Notes: generated from the letters alone by a model not told the origin. A stretch of 10,091 bases of DNA from DASSTJ01 sp035707965 (GCA_035707965.1 DASSTJ010000160.1:1-10091), one strand, 5' to 3'. Counted from the first letter of the stretch, positions 1 through 5,902 are shown. A program made the numbers and translations.

Positions 1-291
1 GGCGAAGTCGATGGAGGCGCCCTCGAGGTACGGGGCGCTCATGCGGTCCACGACGAGCTCGACACCGTCGAAGTCGACGACCTGGTCGCCGTCGAGCTCG
101 CGCTCGTCGAAGTACAGCTGGTAGATGAGGCCCGAGCAGCCGCCCGGCTGGACGCCGATGCGCAGTCGCAGGTCGTCACGACCCTCCTGCTGCAGCAGGC
201 TGCGCACCTTCTCGACCGCGACCGGGGTCAGCACCACGCCGTGGGCTGTGGCGGTGTCGGTCGCCGTGGCGGTCTGCACTGTCTCGCTCAT
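1..291 (-). CDS. erpA: ErpA/HesB-type iron-sulfur cluster insertion protein (partial, 3' end outside window)
   Basis: This is an A-type carrier that accepts Fe-S clusters and delivers them to apo-proteins in the cytoplasm. The visible 97 residues start MSETVQTATATD, a short variable tail, followed by the family core. The core includes VVLTPVAVEKVRSLL (19-33), the strand LRLRIGVQPGGCSGL (41-55) with the first conserved cluster cysteine at Cys52, then YQLYFDE and the segment DRMSAPYLEGASIDF (82-96). The family is normally about 105-125 residues, so only the end is missing, including the paired C-terminal CxC cysteines; their presence cannot be checked. The ATG at 291 is supported by an AGGGA ribosome binding site five bases upstream, unlike most neighbours. 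The gene follows a glycerate kinase-like gene on the same strand but is separated from it by 224 bases, so it probably has its own promoter. ErpA versus another A-type carrier name is inferred from the actinobacterial setting. Confidence 0.9.
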   Translation of the reverse strand, partial: MSETVQTATATDTATAHGVVLTPVAVEKVRSLLQQEGRDDLRLRIGVQPGGCSGLIYQLYFDERELDGDQVVDFDGVELVVDRMSAPYLEGASIDFA

Positions 292-409
292 GAGGTTCCC
301 TGTCTGGTCGACGTGTCGGCGGTTGCGGTCGATCGGCGGCGCGTCCGGTGGGCGCGTCCGACGTCGACAACCGTCGGGTCCGCTGGTGTGTTCCCTGCCC
401 AGCGGCTCT

Positions 410-442
410 CTCCACGGTACGACGACCGTGGGGCGTCACGCC
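410..442. repeat. Two adjacent palindromes upstream of erpA
   Basis: CCACGGT (412-418) and ACCGTGG (425-431) form a perfect 7-base inverted repeat with a 6-base centre. It extends to 9 pairs if one G:T pair is allowed (410-433). It abuts GGCGTcACGCC (432-442), a perfect 5+1+5 palindrome. Both lie on the candidate erpA promoter elements, so an operator is the most natural reading. As RNA the first could also form a hairpin after the glycerate kinase gene, but no T-run follows on either strand, so it is not a standard terminator. Confidence 0.45.
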
Positions 443-444
443 AA
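414..444 (-). promoter_or_regulatory. Candidate erpA promoter
   Basis: Read on the minus strand, TTGGCG (444-439) lies 19 bases before TACCGT (419-414), a fair match to the TTGnCn / TAnnnT pattern of the principal actinobacterial sigma factor, though the spacer is long. It would give a leader of roughly 115 bases before the erpA ATG at 291. The spacing and the leader length make this a weak call. Its interest is that both hexamers are overlapped by palindromes. Confidence 0.3.
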
Positions 445-515
445 AGGACGCGCGTGTCCGGAGATGACGAGCGCATCACAGGGACGGACGGCGGCGCCAG
501 GGGCCGAACGTCCCG

Positions 516-1703
516 TCAGCGCGACCACGTCCGTGCCGTGCGGCGCGCGCGCGCCTCGAGGGCGGCATCCACCTCGCCCGAGGTCGAGGGCAGGTCGGCC
601 GGTCGCTCGGCGAGGGCGTAGGCACCTGCGACCCCTGCGGCTAGGGCCTCCCGGCGCCCCAGCTCGACCAGACCGCTCACGACCACGGTGGGGATGCCCA
701 GCGCGGTCGCCGCGTCGGCGACCCCGGAGACCACCTGGTCCTGCAGCGACGTGCGGTCGAACGACTGCTCGGCCGTGAGCACGAGGTCCATGCCCTGGAG
801 CCGTTCGCTGACACCGACGGCATCCATCACCGCCTGCACCCCGCTCGTGCGGCGTGCCCCCAGCAGCATCAGCCCGAACGCCACGCCGCCGGCGCACCCC
901 GAACCCGGCTCGCCTGCGTAGCCACGACCGGACAGTGGACGACCGGCGACGAGCGACCGCTGGGCCGCGTCCGCCCAGCGGCCCAGTGCCTGCTCGAGCC
1001 GCTGTGCCCGCTCGGGCGTCTCGGCCGCCGCAATCGCCCCCAGCGGCTGCTCGGCCGGTGGCTGGGCCAGGGTCGCGCTCATGCCGTGGAAGCCGAGCAG
1101 CGGCAGCACCGAGTCGGTGGCGGCCACCAGGTCGACGTGAGCGAACCGCTCCCGGACGTCGGGCAGCACCGTCAGAGCGTCGTCCGGCAGGTCGCGCAGC
1201 CGGACCGCACCACCGCCGAGGAGGGCCTCCGGCTCAAGCCCCAACGCCGACAGCATCCCGGCCCCGCCGTCGTGGCTGACCGCGGGCCCGCACCCGACGA
1301 CGACGCGCTGGGCACCGGCGTCCAGGGCGGCCACCAGCAGCTGACCGACGCCCACGCTCGTCGTGCGGGTCCGGTCGACCGCGTCTGGGTCGAGCAGGGC
1401 CGGACCGACCGCCTGACCGGCCTCGAGGTAGGCCGTCCGCATGCCGTCGGCGGTCGAGACCAGCAGCACGGTGGCGGGGACGTCGCGGCCGGTCGGACCC
1501 GAGACCGTCACGGGCAGCAGCTGTGCCGGGCCGCTCGTGCCGGCCGCCACCGCGTCGACGAAGCCGGCGCCGCCGTCCGACAAGGGGCAGAGGTCCAGCT
1601 GGTCCCCCGGCGCCTGGGCGCGCCAGCCCCGCGCCAGCGCGTCCGCGCACTCGGCGGCACTGAGCAGCGTCCCGAACCGATCGGGCGCGACGAGGACGCG
1701 CAC
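516..1703 (-). CDS. Glycerate kinase-family protein with divergent active-site motifs
   Basis: This 395-residue protein has the length and motif order of type-1 glycerate 2-kinases (GarK/GlxK), which phosphorylate D-glycerate with ATP. Recognisable blocks are VLVAPDRF (3-10), PLSDGGAGF (40-48), the well-kept SHDGGAGMLSALG (143-155), ATDSVLPLLGFHGMS (195-209), PGSGCAGGVAFGL (266-278) and DLVLTAEQSFDRTS (306-319). Against the family, several signatures are altered. The lysine of the N-terminal APDS(F/Y)K block is missing. ADGGEG reads SDGGAG, the FGPQKGA block is not found, and the C-terminal TGEGR...GK reads TAEQS...DQ. A GTG start at 1703 is preferred: the protein begins VRVLVAPD as family members do, and GGAG lies six bases upstream. 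The open frame continues further upstream only as a shadow of the dipeptidase. It lies 26 bases after the dipeptidase stop, probably in one transcript. Fold assignment is firm; glycerate kinase activity is doubtful. Confidence 0.85.
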   Translation of the reverse strand: MRVLVAPDRFGTLLSAAECADALARGWRAQAPGDQLDLCPLSDGGAGFVDAVAAGTSGPAQLLPVTVSGPTGRDVPATVLLVSTADGMRTAYLEAGQAVGPALLDPDAVDRTRTTSVGVGQLLVAALDAGAQRVVVGCGPAVSHDGGAGMLSALGLEPEALLGGGAVRLRDLPDDALTVLPDVRERFAHVDLVAATDSVLPLLGFHGMSATLAQPPAEQPLGAIAAAETPERAQRLEQALGRWADAAQRSLVAGRPLSGRGYAGEPGSGCAGGVAFGLMLLGARRTSGVQAVMDAVGVSERLQGMDLVLTAEQSFDRTSLQDQVVSGVADAATALGIPTVVVSGLVELGRREALAAGVAGAYALAERPADLPSTSGEVDAALEARARRTARTWSR

Positions 1704-1729
1704 GGGGTGCTCCGGTGGCCGACGCTCGG

Positions 1730-3088
1730 TCAGCCGGCCAGCCGCTCGAGCAGCACGGCCTCCGCCAGGCAGACCTTCGCGAACTCCCCCAGGTGGAGGC
1801 TCTCGTCGGCGCCGTGCGCGCGGGTGTCCGGGTCCTCCACACCGGTCACCAGGATCGCCGCGTCCGGGAAGATCTCGGCGAACTCGGCGATGAAAGGGAT
1901 CGAGCCACCGATGCCCATGTCGACCGGCTCGGTTCCCCAGGCGTCCGCGAAGGCTGCGCGCGCGGCGTCGTACGCCGGCCCGTCGGCGTCGGCCTGGAAG
2001 GCGGCGCCCGTCTCCTTCAGCGTCACGTCGACCTTGGCGCCCCACGGCGCGTTGTCGCGAAGGTGCTGGGCCAGCGCGTCGTAGGCCTCGTGCGGGTCCT
2101 GACCGGGGGCGACGCGCAGCGAGATCTTGGCGCGGGCCATCGGCACCAGCGTGTTCGACGCCTTGGCCGTGGTGGGTGCGTCGATGCCCACGACGGTGAC
2201 CGAGGGCTTCGTCCAGAGACGCGAGGTCAGCGTGCCCGTGCCCACCAGCTCCACGCCGTCCAGCACCCCGGCGTCCTTCCTCAGCTGCTCCTCGGTGAGG
2301 TCGAGGTCGGCGGCCTGGGACTCGTGCAGCCCCGGGACGGCGACGTCGCCGTTGTCGTCGTGCAGGCACCCCAGCAGCCGGGCCAGGCCGGTCACGGCGT
2401 CCATCACGGCGCCGCCGTACATGCCGCTGTGGACGGCGTGGTCGAGCGTGCGGACCTCGACGTAGGCCTCGACGAGGCCACGAAGGCTGGTGGTGAGCGC
2501 CGGAACGCCGATCTTCCAGTTGTTGGAGTCGGCCAGCACGAGGACGTCGGCGGCGAGCCGGTCGCGGTGGCGGCGCAGGATCTCCCCGAGCGACGGCGAG
2601 CCAGACTCCTCCTCGCCCTCGACGAAGATCGTCACACCGACGGGCGGACGACCGCCATGAGCCCGCAGCGCGGCCAGGTGCGCCACCACGCCAGCCTTGT
2701 CGTCGGCCGCCCCACGTCCGTAGAGCCGGCCCCCGCGCTCGGTCGGCTCGAAGGGCGGCGTCGTCCAGTCGGCGTCCTCGCCGGGCGGCTGCACGTCGTG
2801 GTGGGCGTAGAGCAGGACGGTCGGCGCACCCTCGGGGCCGGGCAGGTGTCCCATGACCGCCGGCGCGCCGCCCTCCCGCAGGATCTCCACGTCCTGCATG
2901 CCGGCGTCGCGCAGCAGCTGGGCCACGAGCTCCGCGCTCGCGTCGACGTGCGACTGGTCGAAAGCGGCAGCCGACACGCTGGGGATCCGCACGAGGTTCT
3001 CGAGGTCCCGGCGCAGGCCCGGCAGCTCACGCTCCACCGCCTCGCGCAGCTCGCCGAGGCGGTCGGAGGACACGGAGGCTGAGGTCAT
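1730..3088 (-). CDS. M20-family zinc dipeptidase (CNDP-like)
   Basis: This 452-residue cytoplasmic metallopeptidase probably cleaves dipeptides or related short amides using two bridged zinc ions. All M20 landmarks are present in order: YAHHDVQPP (94-102) with ligand His96 and Asp98; GRGAADDKAG (124-133) with bridging Asp129; EGEEESGS (157-164) with general base Glu160 and ligand Glu161; ligand Asp187 in VLADSNNW; dimerisation-domain HSGMYGG (220-226); and C-terminal ligand His425 in RAHGADES. There is no signal peptide. The ATG at 3088 is preferred over an in-frame ATG at 3151: the longer form adds 21 residues foreign to the family and would run through the promoter region shared with the divergent transporter. 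No ribosome binding site precedes 3088, but TAGCCT lies seven bases upstream, consistent with a leaderless mRNA. It heads a probable two-gene unit with the glycerate kinase-like gene. The exact substrate is not predictable. Confidence 0.92.
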   Translation of the reverse strand: MTSASVSSDRLGELREAVERELPGLRRDLENLVRIPSVSAAAFDQSHVDASAELVAQLLRDAGMQDVEILREGGAPAVMGHLPGPEGAPTVLLYAHHDVQPPGEDADWTTPPFEPTERGGRLYGRGAADDKAGVVAHLAALRAHGGRPPVGVTIFVEGEEESGSPSLGEILRRHRDRLAADVLVLADSNNWKIGVPALTTSLRGLVEAYVEVRTLDHAVHSGMYGGAVMDAVTGLARLLGCLHDDNGDVAVPGLHESQAADLDLTEEQLRKDAGVLDGVELVGTGTLTSRLWTKPSVTVVGIDAPTTAKASNTLVPMARAKISLRVAPGQDPHEAYDALAQHLRDNAPWGAKVDVTLKETGAAFQADADGPAYDAARAAFADAWGTEPVDMGIGGSIPFIAEFAEIFPDAAILVTGVEDPDTRAHGADESLHLGEFAKVCLAEAVLLERLAG

Positions 3089-3095
3089 GCTCGGC

Positions 3096-3101
3096 AGGCT
3101 A
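3096..3101 (-). promoter_or_regulatory. -10 element of a leaderless promoter for the dipeptidase
   Basis: TAGCCT on the minus strand ends seven bases before the ATG at 3088, placing the expected transcription start at or next to the A of the start codon. No Shine-Dalgarno sequence lies in between. No convincing -35 hexamer is seen. Confidence 0.5.
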
Positions 3102-3134
3102 CCGAGGCGATGGCAGACCGCCCGCAGCAGCGCT

Positions 3135-3161
3135 CGCCCGCGGGCGGGCACTGTCCGCCCG
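3135..3161. repeat. Palindromes in the divergent dipeptidase/transporter promoter region
   Basis: CGCCCGCGGGCG (3135-3146) is a perfect 12-base palindrome. Overlapping it, CGGGCGG (3141-3147) and CCGCCCG (3155-3161) form a perfect 7-base inverted repeat around gcactgt. They lie between the two divergent -10 elements, immediately upstream of the transporter -10, so they could be an operator shared by both genes. GC-rich palindromes arise easily by chance in such DNA, hence moderate confidence in function. Confidence 0.4.
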
Positions 3162-3164
3162 GCG

Positions 3165-3170
3165 TAGCGT
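3165..3170 (+). promoter_or_regulatory. -10 element of a leaderless promoter for the cation transporter
   Basis: TAGCGT is followed by seven bases and then the GTG start at 3178, mirroring the divergent dipeptidase promoter 64 bases away. There is no ribosome binding site between them and no clear -35 hexamer. Confidence 0.5.
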
Positions 3171-3177
3171 CGCGAGC

Positions 3178-4287
3178 GTGAGGAGCCAGCGTCCGCCCGG
3201 CCGGGCAGCCGACGACCCGCGAGCGCTGGACCCGCACGACGTCGAGGTCGACGCCGCCGGGACTGCCGCCGAGCCGGAAGCGCCCGGTGGTGGCCCTGAG
3301 AGCACCGGCACCGTGCTCATCGCCATGGGCGCCAACGCCGGGATCGCGGTGGCGAAGGGCGTCGCGGCGGTGCTCTCCGGGTCGGCGGCGATGGCGGCCG
3401 AGACCGCCCACTCGATCGTCGACACCGTCAACGAGGTGCTGCTGCTCGTCGCCCTACGGCGCAGCGACCAGCCGGCCGACCGCCACCGGCCGTTCGGCTA
3501 CGGGACCGAGCGGTTCTTCTGGTCGTTCCTGGCTGCGGTGTCGATCTTCGTGTCGGGCGCGGTGTTCGCGGCGATCGAGGGCGTCCGCACGCTGCTGTCA
3601 AGCGGCGAGGAGATCCGCTCGCTCACCCTGTCGTACACGGTGCTCGGCATCGCGTTCGTCCTGGAGGGCACGAGCTGGCTGCGTGCGACGCAGCAGATCC
3701 GGCAGGAGGCGAAGGAGCACGAGCGGACGCTGCGCCACCACCTGCGCTTCACCGACGACCCGACGGTCAAGACCGTCTTCTACGAGGACTCGGCCGCGCT
3801 CATCGGCCTGGTGCTCGCCTTCCTCGGCATCTGGGTGCACCACCAGACCGGGTCGTCCGTGGGTGACGGCGTGGCCTCGCTGCTCATCGCCCTGCTGCTG
3901 ACCGTCGCTGCGGGCCTGCTGGCGCGCACCGGGAAGGACCTGCTGGTAGGGACGCAGGCCGACCCCCGGCTGATCCGTGCCCTGGTGCGCTGGCTGAGCC
4001 AGCGTCCCGAGGTCGACGGCGTCGTCGACCTGCTGACGGAACGGATCGGGACCGACCGCGTTCTCGTCTGCGCACGGATCGACTTCGTCGACGACGCCAC
4101 GTCCTCTGACGTCGAGCAGGCGATCGTCGAGATGGACCGGGCGCTGCGCGACCGGTTCACCGACGTCGTCGAGGTCTTCCTCGAGGTCGTCCCGCGCAAC
4201 GACCCGGAGCTGCGCCAGCGAGTCCGGGACCGGTACGGCGAGAGCGTCGCCCAGCGGCTGCAGGGCTTCGTGCGCGACGGCGAGTGA
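3178..4287 (+). CDS. Cation diffusion facilitator transporter, ZnT9-like branch
   Basis: This 369-residue inner-membrane protein probably exports Zn2+ or a similar divalent metal in exchange for protons. Six membrane segments can be placed at about 45-67, 69-93, 113-134, 151-169, 204-221 and 229-250. They are followed by a cytoplasmic C-terminal domain (about 260-345) typical of CDF dimers. Metal-site candidates are His78 and Asp82 (HSIVD) in TM2, and Glu203-Asp204 in TM5, with Asp230 at the start of TM6. The HRPFGYGTERFFWS signature (103-116) between TM2 and TM3 is characteristic of the ZnT9/SLC30A9-like branch. The first 43 residues are acidic, Gly/Ala/Pro-rich and probably disordered. The GTG at 3178 is chosen because it is the first in-frame start and is positioned like neighbouring leaderless starts; the next Met (50) would break TM1. 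It is divergent from the dipeptidase and may share regulatory DNA with it. Metal specificity cannot be assigned by sequence alone. Confidence 0.9.
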   Translation: MRSQRPPGRAADDPRALDPHDVEVDAAGTAAEPEAPGGGPESTGTVLIAMGANAGIAVAKGVAAVLSGSAAMAAETAHSIVDTVNEVLLLVALRRSDQPADRHRPFGYGTERFFWSFLAAVSIFVSGAVFAAIEGVRTLLSSGEEIRSLTLSYTVLGIAFVLEGTSWLRATQQIRQEAKEHERTLRHHLRFTDDPTVKTVFYEDSAALIGLVLAFLGIWVHHQTGSSVGDGVASLLIALLLTVAAGLLARTGKDLLVGTQADPRLIRALVRWLSQRPEVDGVVDLLTERIGTDRVLVCARIDFVDDATSSDVEQAIVEMDRALRDRFTDVVEVFLEVVPRNDPELRQRVRDRYGESVAQRLQGFVRDGE

Positions 4288-4323
4288 GCGAGGTGAGGCG
4301 TCCCGGCGTCCACTCCTCGCCGT
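4277..4323. repeat. Inverted repeat spanning the transporter stop codon
   Basis: ACGGCGAG (4277-4284) and CTCGCCGT (4316-4323) are perfect 8-base complements 31 bases apart, with the transporter TGA inside. Within the loop GGCGTCCC is nearly repeated in tandem (4297-4312). The structure could end or protect the transporter transcript, but lacks a T-run, so a terminator call is weak. Confidence 0.3.
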
Positions 4324-4347
4324 GAACGGCCCGGTGCGCACGGCAGG

Positions 4348-4353
4348 TACCCT
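4348..4353 (+). promoter_or_regulatory. -10 element of a leaderless promoter for the DUF3043 gene
   Basis: TACCCT is followed by six bases and then the GTG start at 4360. No Shine-Dalgarno sequence is present in this stretch. It fits the TAnnnT-6/7-start pattern seen before three other genes in the window. Confidence 0.5.
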
Positions 4354-4359
4354 CGTGTC

Positions 4360-4983
4360 GTGTTCGGACGACGAAGCGACCAGGCGACCGAGCCGGAGGT
4401 CCAGGCAGCTGCTGGCCACGGCAAGGGCCGACCTACCCCCAAGCGCAAGCAGGCAGTTGCGGCGCGCAAGCAGCCGCTCGTGCCGACGTCCCGTGGTGCC
4501 GGCGCGAAGGGCAAGCCCGGCAAGGGCGCCACCAAGGAGGAGAAGCAGGCGGCCCGACTGGCCGCCCGCTCCGAGCGGATCCGGTCGCGCGAGCTGATGA
4601 TGAGCGGTGACGAGCGGTACCTGCCCGTGCGCGACAAGGGCCCGGTGCGGCGGTACGTGCGAGACGTCGTCGACGCCCGCTGGAACGTCGGCGAGCTCCT
4701 GCTGCCCGTCATGCTGGTCGTGGTGATGCTGTCGTGGTTCGGCGCAGCCCTGAAGTCACCGGCCGTGACGACGGCGATCTTCGGCATCGTCTACCTGATG
4801 ATCGTCGTGGCCGTTGTCGACGTGTGGCTGATGACCCGGCGCACGAAGAAGGCCGTCATCGAGAAGTTCGGCCCGAACGCGTACGTGCGCGGCACCGGCA
4901 TGTACGGCGTCATGCGCGCCTTCCAGCTGCGGCGCACCCGCATCCCGCGTCCCGGGGTCAAGCGCGGCGAGAAGCCTCGCTGA
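4360..4983 (+). CDS. DUF3043 two-helix membrane protein
   Basis: This 207-residue protein matches the actinobacterial DUF3043 family, whose function is not known to me. The first 75 residues are very basic and low in complexity, including KGRPTPKRKQAVAARKQPL (22-40), a family hallmark. Next comes the conserved block RYLPVRDKGPVRRYVRDVVD (86-105). Two hydrophobic helices follow, about 112-131 and 137-158, separated by a short turn that suggests a hairpin in the membrane with both ends in the cytoplasm. The C-terminal tail (160-207) is again basic. GTG at 4360 gives the typical MFGR(R/K) start and sits six bases after TACCCT with no ribosome binding site. In M. tuberculosis the homologue (Rv2206, as I recall) is also divergent from the glycerate kinase-like and ErpA genes, so the linkage is old and may reflect a shared process. 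The basic tails could contact nucleic acid or lipid headgroups; this is speculation. Confidence 0.9.
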   Translation: MFGRRSDQATEPEVQAAAGHGKGRPTPKRKQAVAARKQPLVPTSRGAGAKGKPGKGATKEEKQAARLAARSERIRSRELMMSGDERYLPVRDKGPVRRYVRDVVDARWNVGELLLPVMLVVVMLSWFGAALKSPAVTTAIFGIVYLMIVVAVVDVWLMTRRTKKAVIEKFGPNAYVRGTGMYGVMRAFQLRRTRIPRPGVKRGEKPR

Positions 4984-5004
4984 ACCGCGCCGCCCCAGCC
5001 ACCT

Positions 5005-5056
5005 TTCGCGCGAAACGGGGCACGCGACGCGGCTGGAGTGCCCCGATTCGCGCGAA
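5005..5056. repeat. Long near-perfect inverted repeat (palindromic intergenic element)
   Basis: The left arm (5005-5023) and right arm (5038-5056) are complementary at 18 of 19 positions, the only mismatch being A5015/A5046, around a 14-base loop. Each arm carries the 10-base palindrome TTCGCGCGAA (5005-5014 and 5047-5056; starts 42 bases apart) and a CGGGGCAC / GTGCCCCG block. No T-run follows on either strand, so this is not a standard intrinsic terminator. The element fills most of the 109-base gap between DUF3043 and the methyltransferase gene. Its compact symmetric form suggests a dispersed REP-like element or a paired operator. Confidence 0.85.
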
Positions 5057-5080
5057 CCGCGGCGCTGCCCGACGACCTGA

Positions 5081-5086
5081 CACCAT
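5081..5086 (+). promoter_or_regulatory. Possible leaderless promoter -10 for the methyltransferase
   Basis: CACCAT, one mismatch from TAnnnT, ends six bases before the GTG at 5093, and no Shine-Dalgarno sequence is present. An ATG at 5085 opens only a three-codon frame (Met-Ser-Thr) whose TGA overlaps the GTG. This is the weakest of the five similar sites in the window. Confidence 0.3.
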
Positions 5087-5092
5087 GAGCAC

Positions 5093-5902
5093 GTGACGCA
5101 GGGATCGCCGTGGGACGCCGGTCGTGAGCCTTGGCTCGCACGGCAGGGCCTGCTGCGCAACGTCGTCCGCCAGGCGCTCGTGCAGCGCCAGCTCGCGGCT
5201 CACCTGCCGCCGGTGCCGGCGAGGGTGCTGGACGTCGGAGCCGGCCAGGGGACCCAGGCCATCGGCCTCGCGCGCCTGGGGTACGACGTCACCGCGGTCG
5301 AGCCCGACGCCAGCATGCGCCAGGCGATGGCCGCGACCGCAGCCAGCGAGCCCGAGGAGGTTCAGCAGCGCCTGCGCGTGCTGCCCGGCGCGCTCGGGTC
5401 GCTCCCTGACCAGATCGGGGCCACCACGTTCGACGTGGTCTGCTGCCACGGCGTCCTCATGTACCTGGAGCAGCCACGGCCGGCGGTGGTCGAGCTGTGC
5501 AGCCTGGTGGCGTCGGCAGGTGTGCTCTCGCTCGTCGCGCGCAACGCGGACGCGATGGCGCTGCGGCCGGGGCTGCGCCGGGACTGGGCCGGCGTGCACC
5601 GCCTCCTTGACTCGGCCGCGAGCGACCACCCGACCTACGTGAACGAGCTCGGGGTGCCGGCTCGCGCCGACCGCCTCGAGGAGCTGGCGTCGTTCGTCGC
5701 GGGCCGTCGCATGCACGTCGAGCGGTGGTACGGCGTCCGCGTGCTGACCGACGGCGTGCCCATCGACGAGCCGGTCCCGGACGACCCGCACGAGCTCGCG
5801 GCCCTGCTCGACGCCGAGGAGCGCGTCGGACGGACCGACCCCTACCGCCGGCTCGGCACCCTGCTTCACGTCGTCGGCCGCCGCGACGCCGTCCTCGGCT
5901 GA
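5093..5902 (+). CDS. CmoM-like class I SAM-dependent methyltransferase
   Basis: This 269-residue soluble protein has the Rossmann methyltransferase core. Motif I is LDVGAGQGT (46-54), acidic Glu70 ends strand 2 (VTAVEPDASM), and FDVVCCHGVLMYL (113-125) is the motif IV region. Beyond the generic fold, its N-terminal LRNVVRQALVQRQLAAHL, the stretch AGVLSLVARNADAMAL (142-157) and the C-terminal GVRVLTDG...DPYRRLGTLLHVVGRR (214-264) line up with my recollection of E. coli CmoM/SmtA. CmoM methylates 5-carboxymethoxyuridine at tRNA wobble position 34. The C-terminal resemblance argues for that subfamily rather than an arbitrary methyltransferase. GTG at 5093 is the only start giving the full N-terminal helix; it has no ribosome binding site and may be leaderless. 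A long hairpin element lies directly upstream. The substrate in an actinobacterium is uncertain because the enzymes making the CmoM substrate are best known from proteobacteria. No gene symbol is therefore given. Confidence 0.85.
   Translation: MTQGSPWDAGREPWLARQGLLRNVVRQALVQRQLAAHLPPVPARVLDVGAGQGTQAIGLARLGYDVTAVEPDASMRQAMAATAASEPEEVQQRLRVLPGALGSLPDQIGATTFDVVCCHGVLMYLEQPRPAVVELCSLVASAGVLSLVARNADAMALRPGLRRDWAGVHRLLDSAASDHPTYVNELGVPARADRLEELASFVAGRRMHVERWYGVRVLTDGVPIDEPVPDDPHELAALLDAEERVGRTDPYRRLGTLLHVVGRRDAVLG

Noticed and set aside
445..460. GGAC...GTCC hairpin followed by TTT on the minus strand, possible terminator after the kinase-like gene
   Set aside because: The stem is only four firm pairs and three T's are too few; not supported as an intrinsic terminator.
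125..778. Plus-strand open frame across erpA and the intergenic region
   Set aside because: Arg/Pro/Ser-rich, antisense to erpA and to the kinase-like gene end, no motif or start signal.
1704..2369. Upstream extension of the glycerate kinase-like frame
   Set aside because: It runs antisense-free but out of frame through the dipeptidase gene, giving low-complexity Arg/Gly/Pro sequence. GTG at 1703 with GGAG and the family N-terminus is clearly better.
1715..3082. 455-codon plus-strand frame opposite the dipeptidase
   Set aside because: Antisense shadow: no domain signature, while the minus-strand frame has every M20 motif.
3089..3151. 21-residue N-terminal extension of the dipeptidase from ATG 3151
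   Set aside because: It would cover the dipeptidase -10 element and most of the divergent control region, and adds residues not expected in the family.
3598..4787. Long minus-strand frames opposite the transporter and DUF3043 genes
   Set aside because: Composition is that of shadow frames, and both plus-strand genes have clear family motifs and membrane segments.
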